Position numbers and translations under genes: made by a program. A DNA stretch of 64,000 nt from Paenibacillus sp. FSL R7-0204 (GTDB lineage: Bacteria; Bacillota; Bacilli; Paenibacillales; Paenibacillaceae), in assembly GCF_038002225.1 (NCBI RefSeq), contig NZ_JBBOCA010000001.1, positions 372,001-436,000 on the forward strand, given 5' to 3'. Of the stretch, positions 32,997 to 42,735 are shown one piece after another. The notes under the pieces were generated by a model. That model made no database searches. It was not told where the DNA came from and was given only the letters and a program-made list of their open reading frames with translations. Numbering within the stretch: the first letter of the stretch is position 1; the number at the start of each line of letters is the position of its first letter.

Positions 32997-35900
32997 ATGC
33001 TTACTCACAAAGTCATGAGATTGCTGCTGGTGCTTGCCGTTGCATTCACGGGGTTCATCCCGCAGACCGCCGGTGCAGCTGAACCGGAACCGGGAACGGA
33101 ACCGGTACCGCAGGTGGCCGCCGCTGGCCCGGCAACCATCCAGAATTACCCGATGCCGTCTATCTATACTCCGTCTTCTGTTTACTCGTTGAAGGTGAAC
33201 AATGAGGCGGTCCCCGTCATCAAGTATTTGCCTGATTATGACTACGCCCAGTTCTCCTTTGACGGAACGGTCAGCCTTGAGGTGACGGCAGACAAGCCGA
33301 TTACCTCGTATTCGATCAGCCCGCTGGCCAAGAACATCACGGGGACGGTCAACGGCAACAAGCTGACCTTCACGCTGTCGGCCTCTACCTATGTGATCGT
33401 AGATATTAATGCGCCTGCGAACGAAGATCCGAATGAGAAGGACCCGGACAAGCGCCGAAAAAGACTCGTGATCGCCGCCGATCCGCTGGAGACTGACATC
33501 CCCGCGTCCTCCGGCCCGGGAATCTACAATGTGACCGCTGCACCGTACAACGCAGACAAGACGGGGGCGACGATAACCTCGGGCGCTATCCAGCAGGCGA
33601 TTGATGCTGCCAATCAGGCCGGAGGCGGTATCGTCTATATTCCGGCGGGCGTATATAAGAGCAGCAACCTGACCCTCAAAAGCAATGTCACCTTCTACCT
33701 GGCCGGAGGAGCCGTCATTGTTGGAACAGGCCGGGGCGAGGACTACCGGAATGACTTCCGCAAGGATTCGATCTCGGATGGAACCTATTTCATCCGCACC
33801 GCTACTAATTCCGTGAATATCACCATGCGGGGACGCGGAACCATTGACGGCAAAGGGATAGAAATGCGCAAACGCAAGATGACGAACCCGCCTGCAACCC
33901 ATAAGCAGGGAGAAGGATTCATTAATAACCTGGTGGTGCCGATGGCGACCAGCAACTTCAAGTTCGACGGATTAACCCTTCGGGACGGCGGCTTCTGGGC
34001 GTTTCTGGTCGTCCGCTCCGATAACGTAACCATCACCAACTATAAGGGATACCAGGATTTATTTACGCTTGAGGATGATGCCATCGATATTAACGAGAGC
34101 CAGAACGTGCTGGTGAAGCATGCGCTTGCCATCTCGGATGACGATACCTTCTCCACCAAGACCTGGCCGCAGAAAGGAATGTCCAAGGACTGGCCGGGAG
34201 CCATCGAGCATCTGGAGAATGTGGTCTTCGAGGACTGCTTCGCCTGGACACGCTGCGCCGCCTTCAAGCTGGGGATGGGCATATGCACGCCGCAGATTGG
34301 CGTAACCATCCGCAATTCGTATGTATATCAAAGCGCGCGGGCGCTGCTGGTGGATCATGCCTATACAGAGAATCCGCTCCCGGTCGAAGGCTGGGCCCAG
34401 GATGTGACCTTCGAGAATATCGATATTGAACGGGTGGGCATCAACCAGTTCGGCAATTACTGGCTGCGGGTCTCCACCAGTACAGCAGGGGATGTAAGCA
34501 ATGTTATTCTCCGGAACATCAATGTCCGCGAGACGGGAGGAGATTCTCCTATTCAGGGCAATCCCACCAGAGGCGGGATGGTGAACGGGGTTACTTTTGA
34601 AAATGTGGTGGTCAAAGGAACGCTGGCGAAGAATCTCAGTGATCTGAAGGTGAGCATCAAGAATGAGAATGTAAGCGGAGTCGTCTTCGCGAATACGGAT
34701 CAGGCCTGGTTCAGCGATCACTTCACCTCCGGGCTGCTCCCGGATTGGACCGTGGCTTCAGGTACCAACAGTTGGGCGGTAACCGATCGAACAGGGAACC
34801 GGGTGCTGTCCACCAGCCAGACCACGACGGCGCTGATTACCGCCAAGGCCGGTACATCCTGGACAGATTACACGTATGAATCCAGAGCCAGACTGCCTCT
34901 CATTAATGGAAGCGAGAACGCAGGCATTGTCTTCCGGGTGCAGGATCAGAACAACTTCTATATGTACCGGATCGATGCCAGCACAAGCCAGCTGCAGCTC
35001 TACAAGGCTGTAGCCGGAACGTTGACGCAGGTCTCGACTACCTCGTTCGTGCCTGTTAAGAACCAATGGTATACCCTTAAGGCGACGGTCCAGGGCAACA
35101 CTATCAAAGGGTATGTGGACGGAGTGCTGAAGACAACATGGACCAATCCGGTCAATGAATTAACCACGGGCGGAATCGGCTTCCGCACCACTTCAGCCGG
35201 GGTCTGGTATGACGATGCCAAGGTGACTGCCATTCACAATCCGCCCACTGATATTACACTCAGCGCTACCCAGGTGCCAGAGCTTACAACTCCAGGAGGT
35301 GTAGTGGGCACCTTCACTACAGCCCATCCGGATGCGGGCCAGACCTTTACTTACGCGCTGGTTCCCGGGCAGGGAGACGCCGATAACAGCAGCTTCTCCA
35401 TTGCCCCGCAGGGAGACAGGCTGATCCTCCGCACTATGCCCGATTATGAAGCGAAGAGCAGCTACAGCATCCGGGTGAAGAGCATTGATGCCAATGGCCT
35501 GTCTCTGGAGAAGAGCTTCACGATTCAGGTTACAGATGTGGACGAGACTCCGATTGATGCCAATCCGAATTCCGTCCGGTTCACGGATAACTTTGAGGAT
35601 GGGAATACGACGGGCTGGACGGCTGCCAGCGGGACCTGGAGTGTAACCACTGACGGCAGTACGAAAGCCTTGATCCAGACAAAAGGAAATGGGGCGGGGC
35701 TCATTACAGCCGGGGATTCATGGCAAGATATTGCTATGGAAGCCAAGGTGAAGGTTCCCATCGCGAATGCTAATGCCGGCATTCTTTTCCGGGTGCAGGA
35801 CGCCAATAACTATTACATGTACCGCATCAATGTAAACGACAAGAAGCTGGAGCTGTTTAAGGCGGTAAACGGAACGCTGACCCCTGTGTCCAGTACCCTC

Positions 35901-36536
35901 TTCGCCGATGCGGCTGCGGGCCAGTGGTATACGCTGAAGGCAGTCATCAAAGGAAATAGAATTCTAGGCTTTGTGGACGGCCAGTTGAAGCTTGAATGGA
36001 CGAACCCGCAAACGGAATTAACTGCAGGTAAGATCGGCTTCCGAACAACCTCCCAGAATGCGGTGTTCGATAATGCCCGCGTTACAGGGATACACAAGGT
36101 GACGGCCAATGCGCTTAAGACGGTAACCCAAGATGTGTATGAAGCGGTTACGCCTGAAGGTAACCGGCTCAGCGTTAGCCCGGGCAGCCCTTTTGCAGGG
36201 GAAACACTTACCCTGACGGCCGAAGGCCATAACCAGAGCCTGGTACCTGCCACCCCCGGAGATGAACGTTATCATCCGGAGGCCTGGAACTCCACAGAGG
36301 AAGGTATGGCAGGCGTCTTCACCGTAACGGATGATGTGTATCAGGCTGCATATGTTCCGTCTGCTGTAGGTGATTACAAGATAACCGTTATCTACCGCAA
36401 GCAGATATGGGACGGCTCAGCCTGGGCCGATACGGAGCTGACGGATACCCTGATGGTAGACATTAAGGTCATCCCGAAACCGGCAGATGTGGAGGATGAC
36501 AGCACCACTGAGCAGGACCCGCCGGTCCTCGGTTAA
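32997..36536 (+). CDS. Large secreted GH28-like enzyme with two LamG-like modules
   Basis: 1179 residues from ATG 32997 (GGAGGAGG before it; an in-frame ATG at 32952 is rejected). Signal peptide: MLTHKVMRLLLVLAVAFTGF, cleavage near TAGAAEP. Residues about 165-560 are a right-handed beta-helix of polygalacturonase type (DKTGATITSGAIQQAIDAAN, IVYIPAGVYKSSNLTLKSNV), with acidic repeats LEDDAIDINES and ISDDDTFSTKTW where GH28 enzymes keep catalytic aspartates. Two similar concanavalin-like modules follow (about 570-750 and 859-1031; NAGIVFRVQDQNNFYMYRID and NAGILFRVQDANNYYMYRIN), separated by a cadherin-like domain. It likely attacks pectin or another plant polysaccharide outside the cell; exact bond unknown. 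Confidence 0.85.
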   Translation: MLTHKVMRLLLVLAVAFTGFIPQTAGAAEPEPGTEPVPQVAAAGPATIQNYPMPSIYTPSSVYSLKVNNEAVPVIKYLPDYDYAQFSFDGTVSLEVTADKPITSYSISPLAKNITGTVNGNKLTFTLSASTYVIVDINAPANEDPNEKDPDKRRKRLVIAADPLETDIPASSGPGIYNVTAAPYNADKTGATITSGAIQQAIDAANQAGGGIVYIPAGVYKSSNLTLKSNVTFYLAGGAVIVGTGRGEDYRNDFRKDSISDGTYFIRTATNSVNITMRGRGTIDGKGIEMRKRKMTNPPATHKQGEGFINNLVVPMATSNFKFDGLTLRDGGFWAFLVVRSDNVTITNYKGYQDLFTLEDDAIDINESQNVLVKHALAISDDDTFSTKTWPQKGMSKDWPGAIEHLENVVFEDCFAWTRCAAFKLGMGICTPQIGVTIRNSYVYQSARALLVDHAYTENPLPVEGWAQDVTFENIDIERVGINQFGNYWLRVSTSTAGDVSNVILRNINVRETGGDSPIQGNPTRGGMVNGVTFENVVVKGTLAKNLSDLKVSIKNENVSGVVFANTDQAWFSDHFTSGLLPDWTVASGTNSWAVTDRTGNRVLSTSQTTTALITAKAGTSWTDYTYESRARLPLINGSENAGIVFRVQDQNNFYMYRIDASTSQLQLYKAVAGTLTQVSTTSFVPVKNQWYTLKATVQGNTIKGYVDGVLKTTWTNPVNELTTGGIGFRTTSAGVWYDDAKVTAIHNPPTDITLSATQVPELTTPGGVVGTFTTAHPDAGQTFTYALVPGQGDADNSSFSIAPQGDRLILRTMPDYEAKSSYSIRVKSIDANGLSLEKSFTIQVTDVDETPIDANPNSVRFTDNFEDGNTTGWTAASGTWSVTTDGSTKALIQTKGNGAGLITAGDSWQDIAMEAKVKVPIANANAGILFRVQDANNYYMYRINVNDKKLELFKAVNGTLTPVSSTLFADAAAGQWYTLKAVIKGNRILGFVDGQLKLEWTNPQTELTAGKIGFRTTSQNAVFDNARVTGIHKVTANALKTVTQDVYEAVTPEGNRLSVSPGSPFAGETLTLTAEGHNQSLVPATPGDERYHPEAWNSTEEGMAGVFTVTDDVYQAAYVPSAVGDYKITVIYRKQIWDGSAWADTELTDTLMVDIKVIPKPADVEDDSTTEQDPPVLG

Positions 36537-36555
36537 CCTATAGATTACTATCTCT

Positions 36556-36600
36556 ATCCCGGTGTGTAAGCAGTGATATGCTTATGTGCCGGGATTTTTT
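36556..36600 (+). terminator. Terminator after the GH28-like gene
   Basis: ATCCCGG (36556-36562) and CCGGGAT (36589-36595) form the outer stem, TAAGCA/TGCTTA an inner one, and T6 follows. Confidence 0.88.
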
Positions 36601-36687
36601 GCGTTAAAAAAGATTAGCATATAAGTGCAACCGGCACCCGGAATTCTCTACTATATAGATAAGAGGATACCAAAGGAGAAACAGCAG

Positions 36688-37245
36688 ATGGAAGATCAGG
36701 GAATCATTCAGCTATACTTACAGCGCTCACAGCAGGCCATATTCGAGACCCGGAACAAATACGGCGCGTACTGCCGGGCGATCGCCAGGAACATTGTCGC
36801 GAACTCTTCCGATATCGAAGAGTGTGAGAACGATACATACCTGGCTGCATGGAACGCTATTCCGCCTAACCAGCCGAGAAGGCTGCCGGTATTCCTGGGG
36901 CGGATCACCCGCAATATCGCGCTCGACAAGCATGGTTATAATACAGCCAAGAAGCGGAGCCGCCAGCTTGAGGTGATTCTGGAGGAGCTGGAGGACTGTC
37001 TGCCTGCGGCGGAGACCGTGGAAACTCAGTATGCCGCCGGTGAGACCGCGCGGTTAATCAATGAATTCCTGTACGGGCTGGAGGAGGGGACACGAAATTT
37101 ATTCATCAGGCGGTATTGGTATGCGGATTCCATAGAATCCCTGGCCGGCAGGTTCGATATGAGCAGCAGTAAGGTGAAATCGAGCCTATTCAGGACCCGG
37201 AACAAGCTTAGAGTTCATTTAGACCAGGGGGGCGTTCACGTATGA
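36688..37245 (+). CDS. ECF-family RNA polymerase sigma factor
   Basis: 185 residues from ATG 36688 (AAAGGAG before it; an in-frame start at 36625 is rejected). Region 2 (about 15-75) has YGAYCRAIARNIVANSSDIE and LPVFLGRITRNIALDKHGYN; region 4 (about 125-180) has SIESLAGRFDMSSSKVKSSL. This is the Paenibacillus-typical ECF type paired with a single-span membrane protein. The partner gene overlaps by 4 bp and likely holds the sigma factor inactive until an envelope signal. Upstream, 36620-36680 may contain an autoregulated ECF promoter (TGCAACC ... CTACTATATAG), which I could not confirm. Confidence 0.85.
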   Translation: MEDQGIIQLYLQRSQQAIFETRNKYGAYCRAIARNIVANSSDIEECENDTYLAAWNAIPPNQPRRLPVFLGRITRNIALDKHGYNTAKKRSRQLEVILEELEDCLPAAETVETQYAAGETARLINEFLYGLEEGTRNLFIRRYWYADSIESLAGRFDMSSSKVKSSLFRTRNKLRVHLDQGGVHV

Positions 37246-38198
37246 AGCGGGAGGACTTGTATAAGGAGATCGGACTGATTGACGAGGAGCTGATTGCGGC
37301 GGCTGAACACAGCGGAGTAAGGGGCAGGGGCAGGGGCAGGAGACACCGGTTCTCCAAAAGATGGATCGCACTGGTCGCCTGTCTGGTCGTGTACAGCTCA
37401 ACTTCTACCGTGCTGCTTGCCACAGAATACACCAGAAATAAAACGGAGGAGCCCTACATCCGTTATCTGACAGCGGAGGATATGGAGCTGGAGCCTCCTG
37501 CCAAGTATACTGCGGACAAATTCCTGCAAGCCTTAACCAGCGGGAACGATGACAAGGTATATATTGCGGTGAATCGGCTGGTGGAGGGCTTCAATGATCC
37601 CAAGGCGAGGGAGCTGGCGCTTCAGAAGCTGCGGCCCTTCTTGACCAGTGATTCCGCGAAGATTGCGGAGTCGGCGGCTTTTGCCACCGATATCCTGTCG
37701 AAAAGCTACCAGAGTCCGTATCTCCACAAAATGGCTGACGGGAGCATCGTATTTGCCTTATTCAACAACTATTCGGATTACGGCACCCAGAATGTGCTGT
37801 GGCGCATACAAGATGATGTGCTGGAACCGTATTTCAGCTTCGCGGCCCCCTCCATGTATATCAAAGAAATGATCGCGTCACCGGACCGGAAACTCCTGGC
37901 GGTGGTCACTGGCTCCAATAAGAGTGAATTCGTGCAAATCCTGAATGTGGAGAAGGGGACGATCAGCCCGGAGCTGGTAGAGTCGGCGAGAATCAGACAT
38001 GGCGCGCAGCGTAAGCTGGATACTTGGACGCGCAGTGATCATGAGAATTACAGCTATCCGAGTCAACTTGTGTGGAAAGATAATGACACGTTAGCGTTCG
38101 AGGGCTCCCTGGCCTACGATAATACAGCGATTATTGAGAATGTTACCGTAACCTATAAGTTTAGCAATAAGCTCATGGAAGTGAGAGACCTGAAGTAA
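37242..38198 (+). CDS. Putative membrane anti-sigma factor
   Basis: 318 residues. The N-terminal cytoplasmic part (MKREDLYKEIGLIDEELIAA, then the basic GRGRGRRHRFSKR) has the 'Y..IG.IDEELI..A' motif common to membrane partners of bacillar ECF sigma factors. One membrane helix follows (WIALVACLVVYSSTSTVLLA, about 46-65). The outer part of 250 residues has helical repeats at first (about 90-160) and then a beta-rich module with no recognised family. The ATG overlaps the sigma stop. Role as anti-sigma is inferred from motif and pairing. A terminator follows. Confidence 0.75.
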   Translation: MKREDLYKEIGLIDEELIAAAEHSGVRGRGRGRRHRFSKRWIALVACLVVYSSTSTVLLATEYTRNKTEEPYIRYLTAEDMELEPPAKYTADKFLQALTSGNDDKVYIAVNRLVEGFNDPKARELALQKLRPFLTSDSAKIAESAAFATDILSKSYQSPYLHKMADGSIVFALFNNYSDYGTQNVLWRIQDDVLEPYFSFAAPSMYIKEMIASPDRKLLAVVTGSNKSEFVQILNVEKGTISPELVESARIRHGAQRKLDTWTRSDHENYSYPSQLVWKDNDTLAFEGSLAYDNTAIIENVTVTYKFSNKLMEVRDLK

Positions 38199-38218
38199 TC
38201 TGTGCTGTACATCATAAT

Positions 38219-38256
38219 AGCTGCGAATGGATGAGACATCCGTTTGCGGCTTTTTT
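38219..38256 (+). terminator. Terminator after the sigma/anti-sigma pair
   Basis: AGCTGCGAATGGAT pairs with ATCCGTTTGCGGCT through Watson-Crick and G-U pairs around a GAGAC loop, followed by T6. Confidence 0.8.
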
Positions 38257-38380
38257 GCTGCTGGCGTGAAGCCGGCCATGCCGAATGTGCTGATGCGCAG
38301 AGAATTTAAGAAAGTTTTAATCTTTACCCGACTTGTTCTTAAACAGTTGAGCCTATTCTTGAGTACAGGGAGGGAGCAAC

Positions 38381-39247
38381 TTGAAGAATTGGGCCCGTAA
38401 AGATTCATCGATTGCATGGTTGTTTCTGGCACCCAGTGTGGTTGGGTTCGCCCTATTCTATCTGATTCCGTTCGGCATGGGCGTGTTCTACTCCTTCATG
38501 GACCGCACGGTGGGCGGCCAATACGTGGGACTGCAGAATTACCGGGAGGTGATTGCCGGCGAATCCTTCCGGAAGGCGGCCTCTAATACCTTCTACTTCA
38601 GTATGGTGAGTGTTCCGCTGCTGATTGTGCTGTCGCTGGGACTAGCGCTGCTGCTGCACCGGAAGTTGTATTTTCAGAAATGGCTGCGGACGGCGTATGT
38701 CCTCCCGCTGGTCGTTCCTGTCGCCTCGATTATACTGGTCTGGCAGATCCTGTTCGACTGGAACGGAGTATTGAACGCCTGGCTGAGCGGCTTCGGCCGG
38801 ACGCGGGTGGACTGGATGAAGACGGAGGCGGCGCGGAATGTCATCATGCTGATGTATGTCTGGAAAAACATCGGGTATAACGTGATCCTGTTCCTGGCCG
38901 GCTTGCAGCAGATTCCGAAGGATTATTATGAGACCGCCCAGATCGAGGGGGCCGGACGGATAAGGCAGTTCCGTAGCATTACGCTGGTCTATTTAACCTC
39001 AACGATGTTTTTTGTCGTCATTATGTCGGTCATTAATTCCTTCAAGGTCTTCCGGGAGACGTATCTGATAGCCGGAGCTTACCCGCATGACAGTATCTAT
39101 ATGCTGCAGCACTATATGAACAATATGTTCCTGTCGCTTGACCTCCAGAAGATGACGGCTGCCTCGACCTTAATGGTCGGCGGCATTCTGATCATCGTGC
39201 TCGGATTGTTCGCTATGGAACGCCGCTACCGGCGATATATGGAATAG
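38381..39247 (+). CDS. Sugar-type ABC transporter permease (first)
   Basis: 288 residues from TTG 38381, with GGGAGGGAG 5 bp before; no ATG gives a better start. Six membrane segments are seen, beginning AWLFLAPSVVGFALFYLIPF as in MalF/UgpA-type permeases, and the EAA loop for the ATPase is YYETAQIEGAGRIRQF. It belongs to the CUT1 carbohydrate importer family. The second permease, an adaptor and a solute-binding lipoprotein follow. No ATPase gene is nearby, so a shared MsmX-like ATPase is needed. It opens the seven-gene cluster 38381-47050. Confidence 0.9.
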   Translation: MKNWARKDSSIAWLFLAPSVVGFALFYLIPFGMGVFYSFMDRTVGGQYVGLQNYREVIAGESFRKAASNTFYFSMVSVPLLIVLSLGLALLLHRKLYFQKWLRTAYVLPLVVPVASIILVWQILFDWNGVLNAWLSGFGRTRVDWMKTEAARNVIMLMYVWKNIGYNVILFLAGLQQIPKDYYETAQIEGAGRIRQFRSITLVYLTSTMFFVVIMSVINSFKVFRETYLIAGAYPHDSIYMLQHYMNNMFLSLDLQKMTAASTLMVGGILIIVLGLFAMERRYRRYME

Positions 39248-39260
39248 AGGTGGAGAGGTC

Positions 39261-40136
39261 TTGCCAGTTGGTAAAGTCGTATACAAGCTAACGTTAAGCG
39301 TCCTAATGGGGGCGATTGCCCTACTGATGCTGTTCCCCATCGGAGTGACCCTCATCAATTCGTTCATGAGCAGCCGCGAAATCGGGATCAATTACGGCCC
39401 CATCGGACAGATGAATCAGGTAACTCCAGGCAGGAGCGATCCGTTCGCCAACCTGAAATGGCTGCCGGATCAGGTCTCTCTGGAGCAATATGGCAAGGTG
39501 TTGCTGGACAGCCCGATGTACTTGTCGATGTTCTGGAATTCGGTCTTCCTGGTGGTGCCGATCATTGCCGGACAGACGCTGATCGCCGCGCTCGCGGCCT
39601 ATGCGTTCTCCAAGCTGAGATTCCGGGGCCGGGAAGCGCTGTTCCTGGTCTATGTCCTGACGATGCTGATGCCCTTTCAGGTCACGCTGGTGCCCAATTA
39701 CATCATGGCAGACCGGCTGGGGCTGCTGAATAGCGCGGGGGCCATTATCCTGCCCGGTATTTTTGCCGCCTTCGGTGTGTTCATGCTCAGGCAGTTCATG
39801 CTGGATATCCCGTATGCCTACATCGAAGCGGCCAAGATGGACGGAGCCGGACATTTGCGTATTTTCTATACGATTATTGTTCCGATGGTCCAGCCGGGCC
39901 TGGCCGCTCTGACGATTCTGTTATTCGTCGATTATTGGAATATGGTGGAGCAGCCGCTTATTTTCCTGGACGACCCGCTGAGGCAGCCCTTATCCGTCTA
40001 CTTATCGAATATCAGCAGTGAGAAGGGCCTGGCGTTCGCCGCTTCCATGATCTATATGGCACCGATGGTCCTGCTGTTTCTGTATGCGGAGACGTATTTC
40101 ATTGAAGGGATTCAATTGTCCGGAATCAAGGGCTGA
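39261..40136 (+). CDS. Sugar-type ABC transporter permease (second)
   Basis: 291 residues from TTG 39261 (GAGGTGGAGAGG before it). It starts KLTLSVLMGAIALLMLFPIG and has the MalG/UgpE-type six-helix pattern, with the EAA loop YAYIEAAKMDGAGHLRIF. It forms the channel with the preceding permease. A long outer loop between helices 1 and 2 (about 35-75, with GQMNQVTPGRSDPFANLKWL) is typical of this subunit. Both permeases use TTG starts, which may keep expression low. Confidence 0.9.
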   Translation: MPVGKVVYKLTLSVLMGAIALLMLFPIGVTLINSFMSSREIGINYGPIGQMNQVTPGRSDPFANLKWLPDQVSLEQYGKVLLDSPMYLSMFWNSVFLVVPIIAGQTLIAALAAYAFSKLRFRGREALFLVYVLTMLMPFQVTLVPNYIMADRLGLLNSAGAIILPGIFAAFGVFMLRQFMLDIPYAYIEAAKMDGAGHLRIFYTIIVPMVQPGLAALTILLFVDYWNMVEQPLIFLDDPLRQPLSVYLSNISSEKGLAFAASMIYMAPMVLLFLYAETYFIEGIQLSGIKG

Positions 40137-40158
40137 TGTTCGTGTGTGAGGGATTTTA

Positions 40159-41343
40159 ATGGCAGGAGGAGATAGACGGAATATGGAGACTACAGGAGTG
40201 CCCGCAGACCGCAGGCGCAAAAAAAATATCAGAACAGCCTTCCTTCTGCTCATGGGCGTGTTACTCTTCTTCACCTTCTTCAGCAATACGCTGCAGTCGT
40301 TGACCCTGCCCAAAGTGACCACGGTAAAGCCGCAGACCAAGAGCCTAGAATTCACGCTGGAGGGCAGCGGGAAGCTTACGCCCGTGAGTGAAGCGAAGCT
40401 CCTGAATGCCAGCGGCTGGAAGGTCCGGCAGGTTCTTGTGAAGGAGGGGGAACGGGTTACGAAGGGGCAGCCGCTGATCCGCTATGACAGCCAGGCGGCC
40501 GAAGCGGAGCTGAAGGATGAAGTCGCGGCGCTCGATAAGCAAAAGATCGCGCAGCAGACGCTGCAGGATCAGTTCATTCAGATCTACGCGGAAGGTGATG
40601 AGCTTCAGATTCGCAAGGCCCGGCGCGAGATTGAAGCGGGTAAGGTCGATCAGGTCACCCAGGCGCGGAAAATTGCCGGATTGAGAGAGCGGTTAACGGC
40701 GCAGCAGCAGCTTGCGGCCCCCTTCGACGGGGTGGTTACCCAGGTGAATGCCATTGCGGGAATGCTGTCTGCGGGGGAAGCGGATCTGGTCCTGTCGAGC
40801 AGCAGCAAGGGGTATCGGTTCGACTTCACGGCAGACGCGGAGCTGTTAGCCAGCCTCGGGGTTACCTTGGGGGAGCAGCTTGAGGTGCAGGTTCAACCGG
40901 CAGAGGGCAAGCAGGCCCGTTCCTTGCAGGGTAAGGTTGCAGAGATCAAGGATGCTCAGGCGCGTACCGGCAGCGCATCTGCTGAGGAGAACGGCAGGGT
41001 GGAGCAAATTGCGCAGAAGAATGTCTTCATTGTGCTGAATGAAGAGTCGCTTAAGGGGGGTGAGCAGGTTCAGATTAAGCTGAAGAAGCCTTCCCGGCAG
41101 GAGGGACTCCTCGTATCCAATAAGGTTATCCGCCAATTGGGTGAGCGCAGCTATATCTATAAGATCGAGGAGCAGAGGGGGGCGCTGGGCAATACCTTTA
41201 TCGCCCGCGAGGTTACGATCCGCTCCAGTACCACCAATGGCATAGACAGCATCATCCAGACGGATAACCTGTATGAGGATGAGCTGATTATTCTGGAGAG
41301 CAGCGAGCCCCTGCAGGACGGCAACCGTGTACGTCTGCAGTAG
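40159..41343 (+). CDS. HlyD-like membrane fusion/adaptor protein
   Basis: 394 residues from ATG 40159; an in-frame ATG at 40183 after GGAGGAG is an equally good start. One membrane helix (TAFLLLMGVLLFFTFFSNTL) anchors an outer part with a biotinyl-lipoyl-like fold (LLNASGWKVRQVLVKEGERV, KGQPLIRYDS), a helical hairpin (about 120-185) and the return strand LAAPFDGVVTQVNAIAGMLS, then beta-barrel modules. Such adaptors normally serve exporters (MacA, HlyD type). Here it lies between sugar-type permeases and a solute-binding protein, an unusual setting. Function in this cluster is unknown. Confidence 0.82.
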   Translation: MAGGDRRNMETTGVPADRRRKKNIRTAFLLLMGVLLFFTFFSNTLQSLTLPKVTTVKPQTKSLEFTLEGSGKLTPVSEAKLLNASGWKVRQVLVKEGERVTKGQPLIRYDSQAAEAELKDEVAALDKQKIAQQTLQDQFIQIYAEGDELQIRKARREIEAGKVDQVTQARKIAGLRERLTAQQQLAAPFDGVVTQVNAIAGMLSAGEADLVLSSSSKGYRFDFTADAELLASLGVTLGEQLEVQVQPAEGKQARSLQGKVAEIKDAQARTGSASAEENGRVEQIAQKNVFIVLNEESLKGGEQVQIKLKKPSRQEGLLVSNKVIRQLGERSYIYKIEEQRGALGNTFIAREVTIRSSTTNGIDSIIQTDNLYEDELIILESSEPLQDGNRVRLQ

Positions 41344-41391
41344 CTACAGTAGTACAACCTATTATACGAATGATTATTAGGAGGAATTTCG

Positions 41392-42711
41392 ATGAGAACG
41401 AAGCTGAAGATGGGCTTTCTGGGAATGAGTCTTGCTTTTACAACGGTGATGACCGCATGCAGTTCGGGGAACAGCGCGGAAGCTCCAAGCACAGACGGAA
41501 AGACCGTTCTGACATTATCGGTTAGGCAGGACAGTGAATTCTACCGTGCGCTGGAGAAGAAATTTGAGCAGGCCTATCCCGACATTGACCTGCAGGTGAA
41601 GGCGTACAAGGCGATTGGTGAGAAAGCACAGGATTATGAGAAATACATCAAAAGCGCCGGCACGGAGCTGCTCTCGGGCAAAGGAGCCGATATCTATGAA
41701 ACCAGCAGTCTGCCAGTCAGCGAATACGTGAACAAGCAGCTCTTCCTGAATATGGACGATTACCTGAAGCAGTCGCAAACGCTGAAGCAGGAGGATCTGG
41801 AGCTTAATGTGCTGAATGCCCTGAAGCTGAACGGCGGCACCTATATGATTCCTTCCGGGTACGGTCTGAGAGCGTTCCTTGGGGACGGGGATGCGCTGAA
41901 GCAAGTGAACGTAGACGATAAGAGCTGGACCTGGCAGCAATTCAGCGGGAGTGCCAAATCCATGATTGAAGCCGGGCAGAAGGCCGGCTCCGGGCACCGC
42001 TTCGCGCTCCAGGAGTATCCGCCGGAGATGCTGCTTCAGGAGATGGTCATGGACGGCTATAACCAGTTCGTAGACGCTGCGGCGCGCAAAGCCAAATTCG
42101 ATTCCCCTGCCTTCATATTTATGATGCAGCAGATCAAAGAGATGTATGACGATGGAGTGATGAGCGCCGGCTCGGGAGAAGCCGATAATCAATTGTTCTA
42201 CTCCGCGTTTCTGCAGACCCCGGCTGATTTCGTCAATGTGCCGTATACTTACTTCGCCAATCCGAAGCTGCTGATTAAGCCGCATAGCGGAAGCTCCGGC
42301 GCCATGCGGATTGTTCCGACCGCTACGTTCTCGATACAGGCCAATTCGCCGGTGGCAGAACAGGCCTGGAAGTTCATGAAGTTCCTGCTGTCGGAGGAAG
42401 GGCAGGCCCTGCAGAGCGAGGAAGGCTTCTCCATGCTCAAATCGGTAAATGACAAGCGGCTCAGCGAGCTTCAGCAGGAAGTGAAGAACGGGACGTATAA
42501 GCTTCCAAACGACCAGCCTGCAAGTGTGCCTGACGAGCAATTCAAGGTATTCAGAGAGATGATGAATACTGCGGATAACTTCGCCATGCTGGATGTCAAA
42601 ATTCTGAACATCGCCGGAGAAGAGGCAGCCTCCTTCTTCAGTGGACAGAAGACAGCGGAGGAAGTGGCGAAGCTGATCCAGAACAAGGCGACGACCTATC
42701 TGAACGAATAG
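41392..42711 (+). CDS. Extracellular solute-binding lipoprotein (family 1)
   Basis: 439 residues. The lipoprotein signal ends at Cys23 (FTTVMTACSSGNS). The mature protein begins VLTLSVRQDSEFYRALEKKF and has the layout of CUT1 sugar-binding proteins, with NSPVAEQAWKFMKFLLSEEG near the C-terminal hinge. It would deliver a substrate to the two permeases encoded upstream. The ligand is not evident; it may be an oligosaccharide or, given the adaptor and two-component system alongside, a signal. AGGAGGAATTTCG precedes the ATG. Confidence 0.9.
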   Translation: MRTKLKMGFLGMSLAFTTVMTACSSGNSAEAPSTDGKTVLTLSVRQDSEFYRALEKKFEQAYPDIDLQVKAYKAIGEKAQDYEKYIKSAGTELLSGKGADIYETSSLPVSEYVNKQLFLNMDDYLKQSQTLKQEDLELNVLNALKLNGGTYMIPSGYGLRAFLGDGDALKQVNVDDKSWTWQQFSGSAKSMIEAGQKAGSGHRFALQEYPPEMLLQEMVMDGYNQFVDAAARKAKFDSPAFIFMMQQIKEMYDDGVMSAGSGEADNQLFYSAFLQTPADFVNVPYTYFANPKLLIKPHSGSSGAMRIVPTATFSIQANSPVAEQAWKFMKFLLSEEGQALQSEEGFSMLKSVNDKRLSELQQEVKNGTYKLPNDQPASVPDEQFKVFREMMNTADNFAMLDVKILNIAGEEAASFFSGQKTAEEVAKLIQNKATTYLNE

Positions 42712-42735
42712 ATTCAGGTCTAGGAGGGCTCCGGT

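Noticed and set aside
32850..33902. 350-residue minus-strand frame
   Set aside because: Antisense to the signal peptide and beta-helix of the GH28-like gene; no ribosome site and no recognisable domain.
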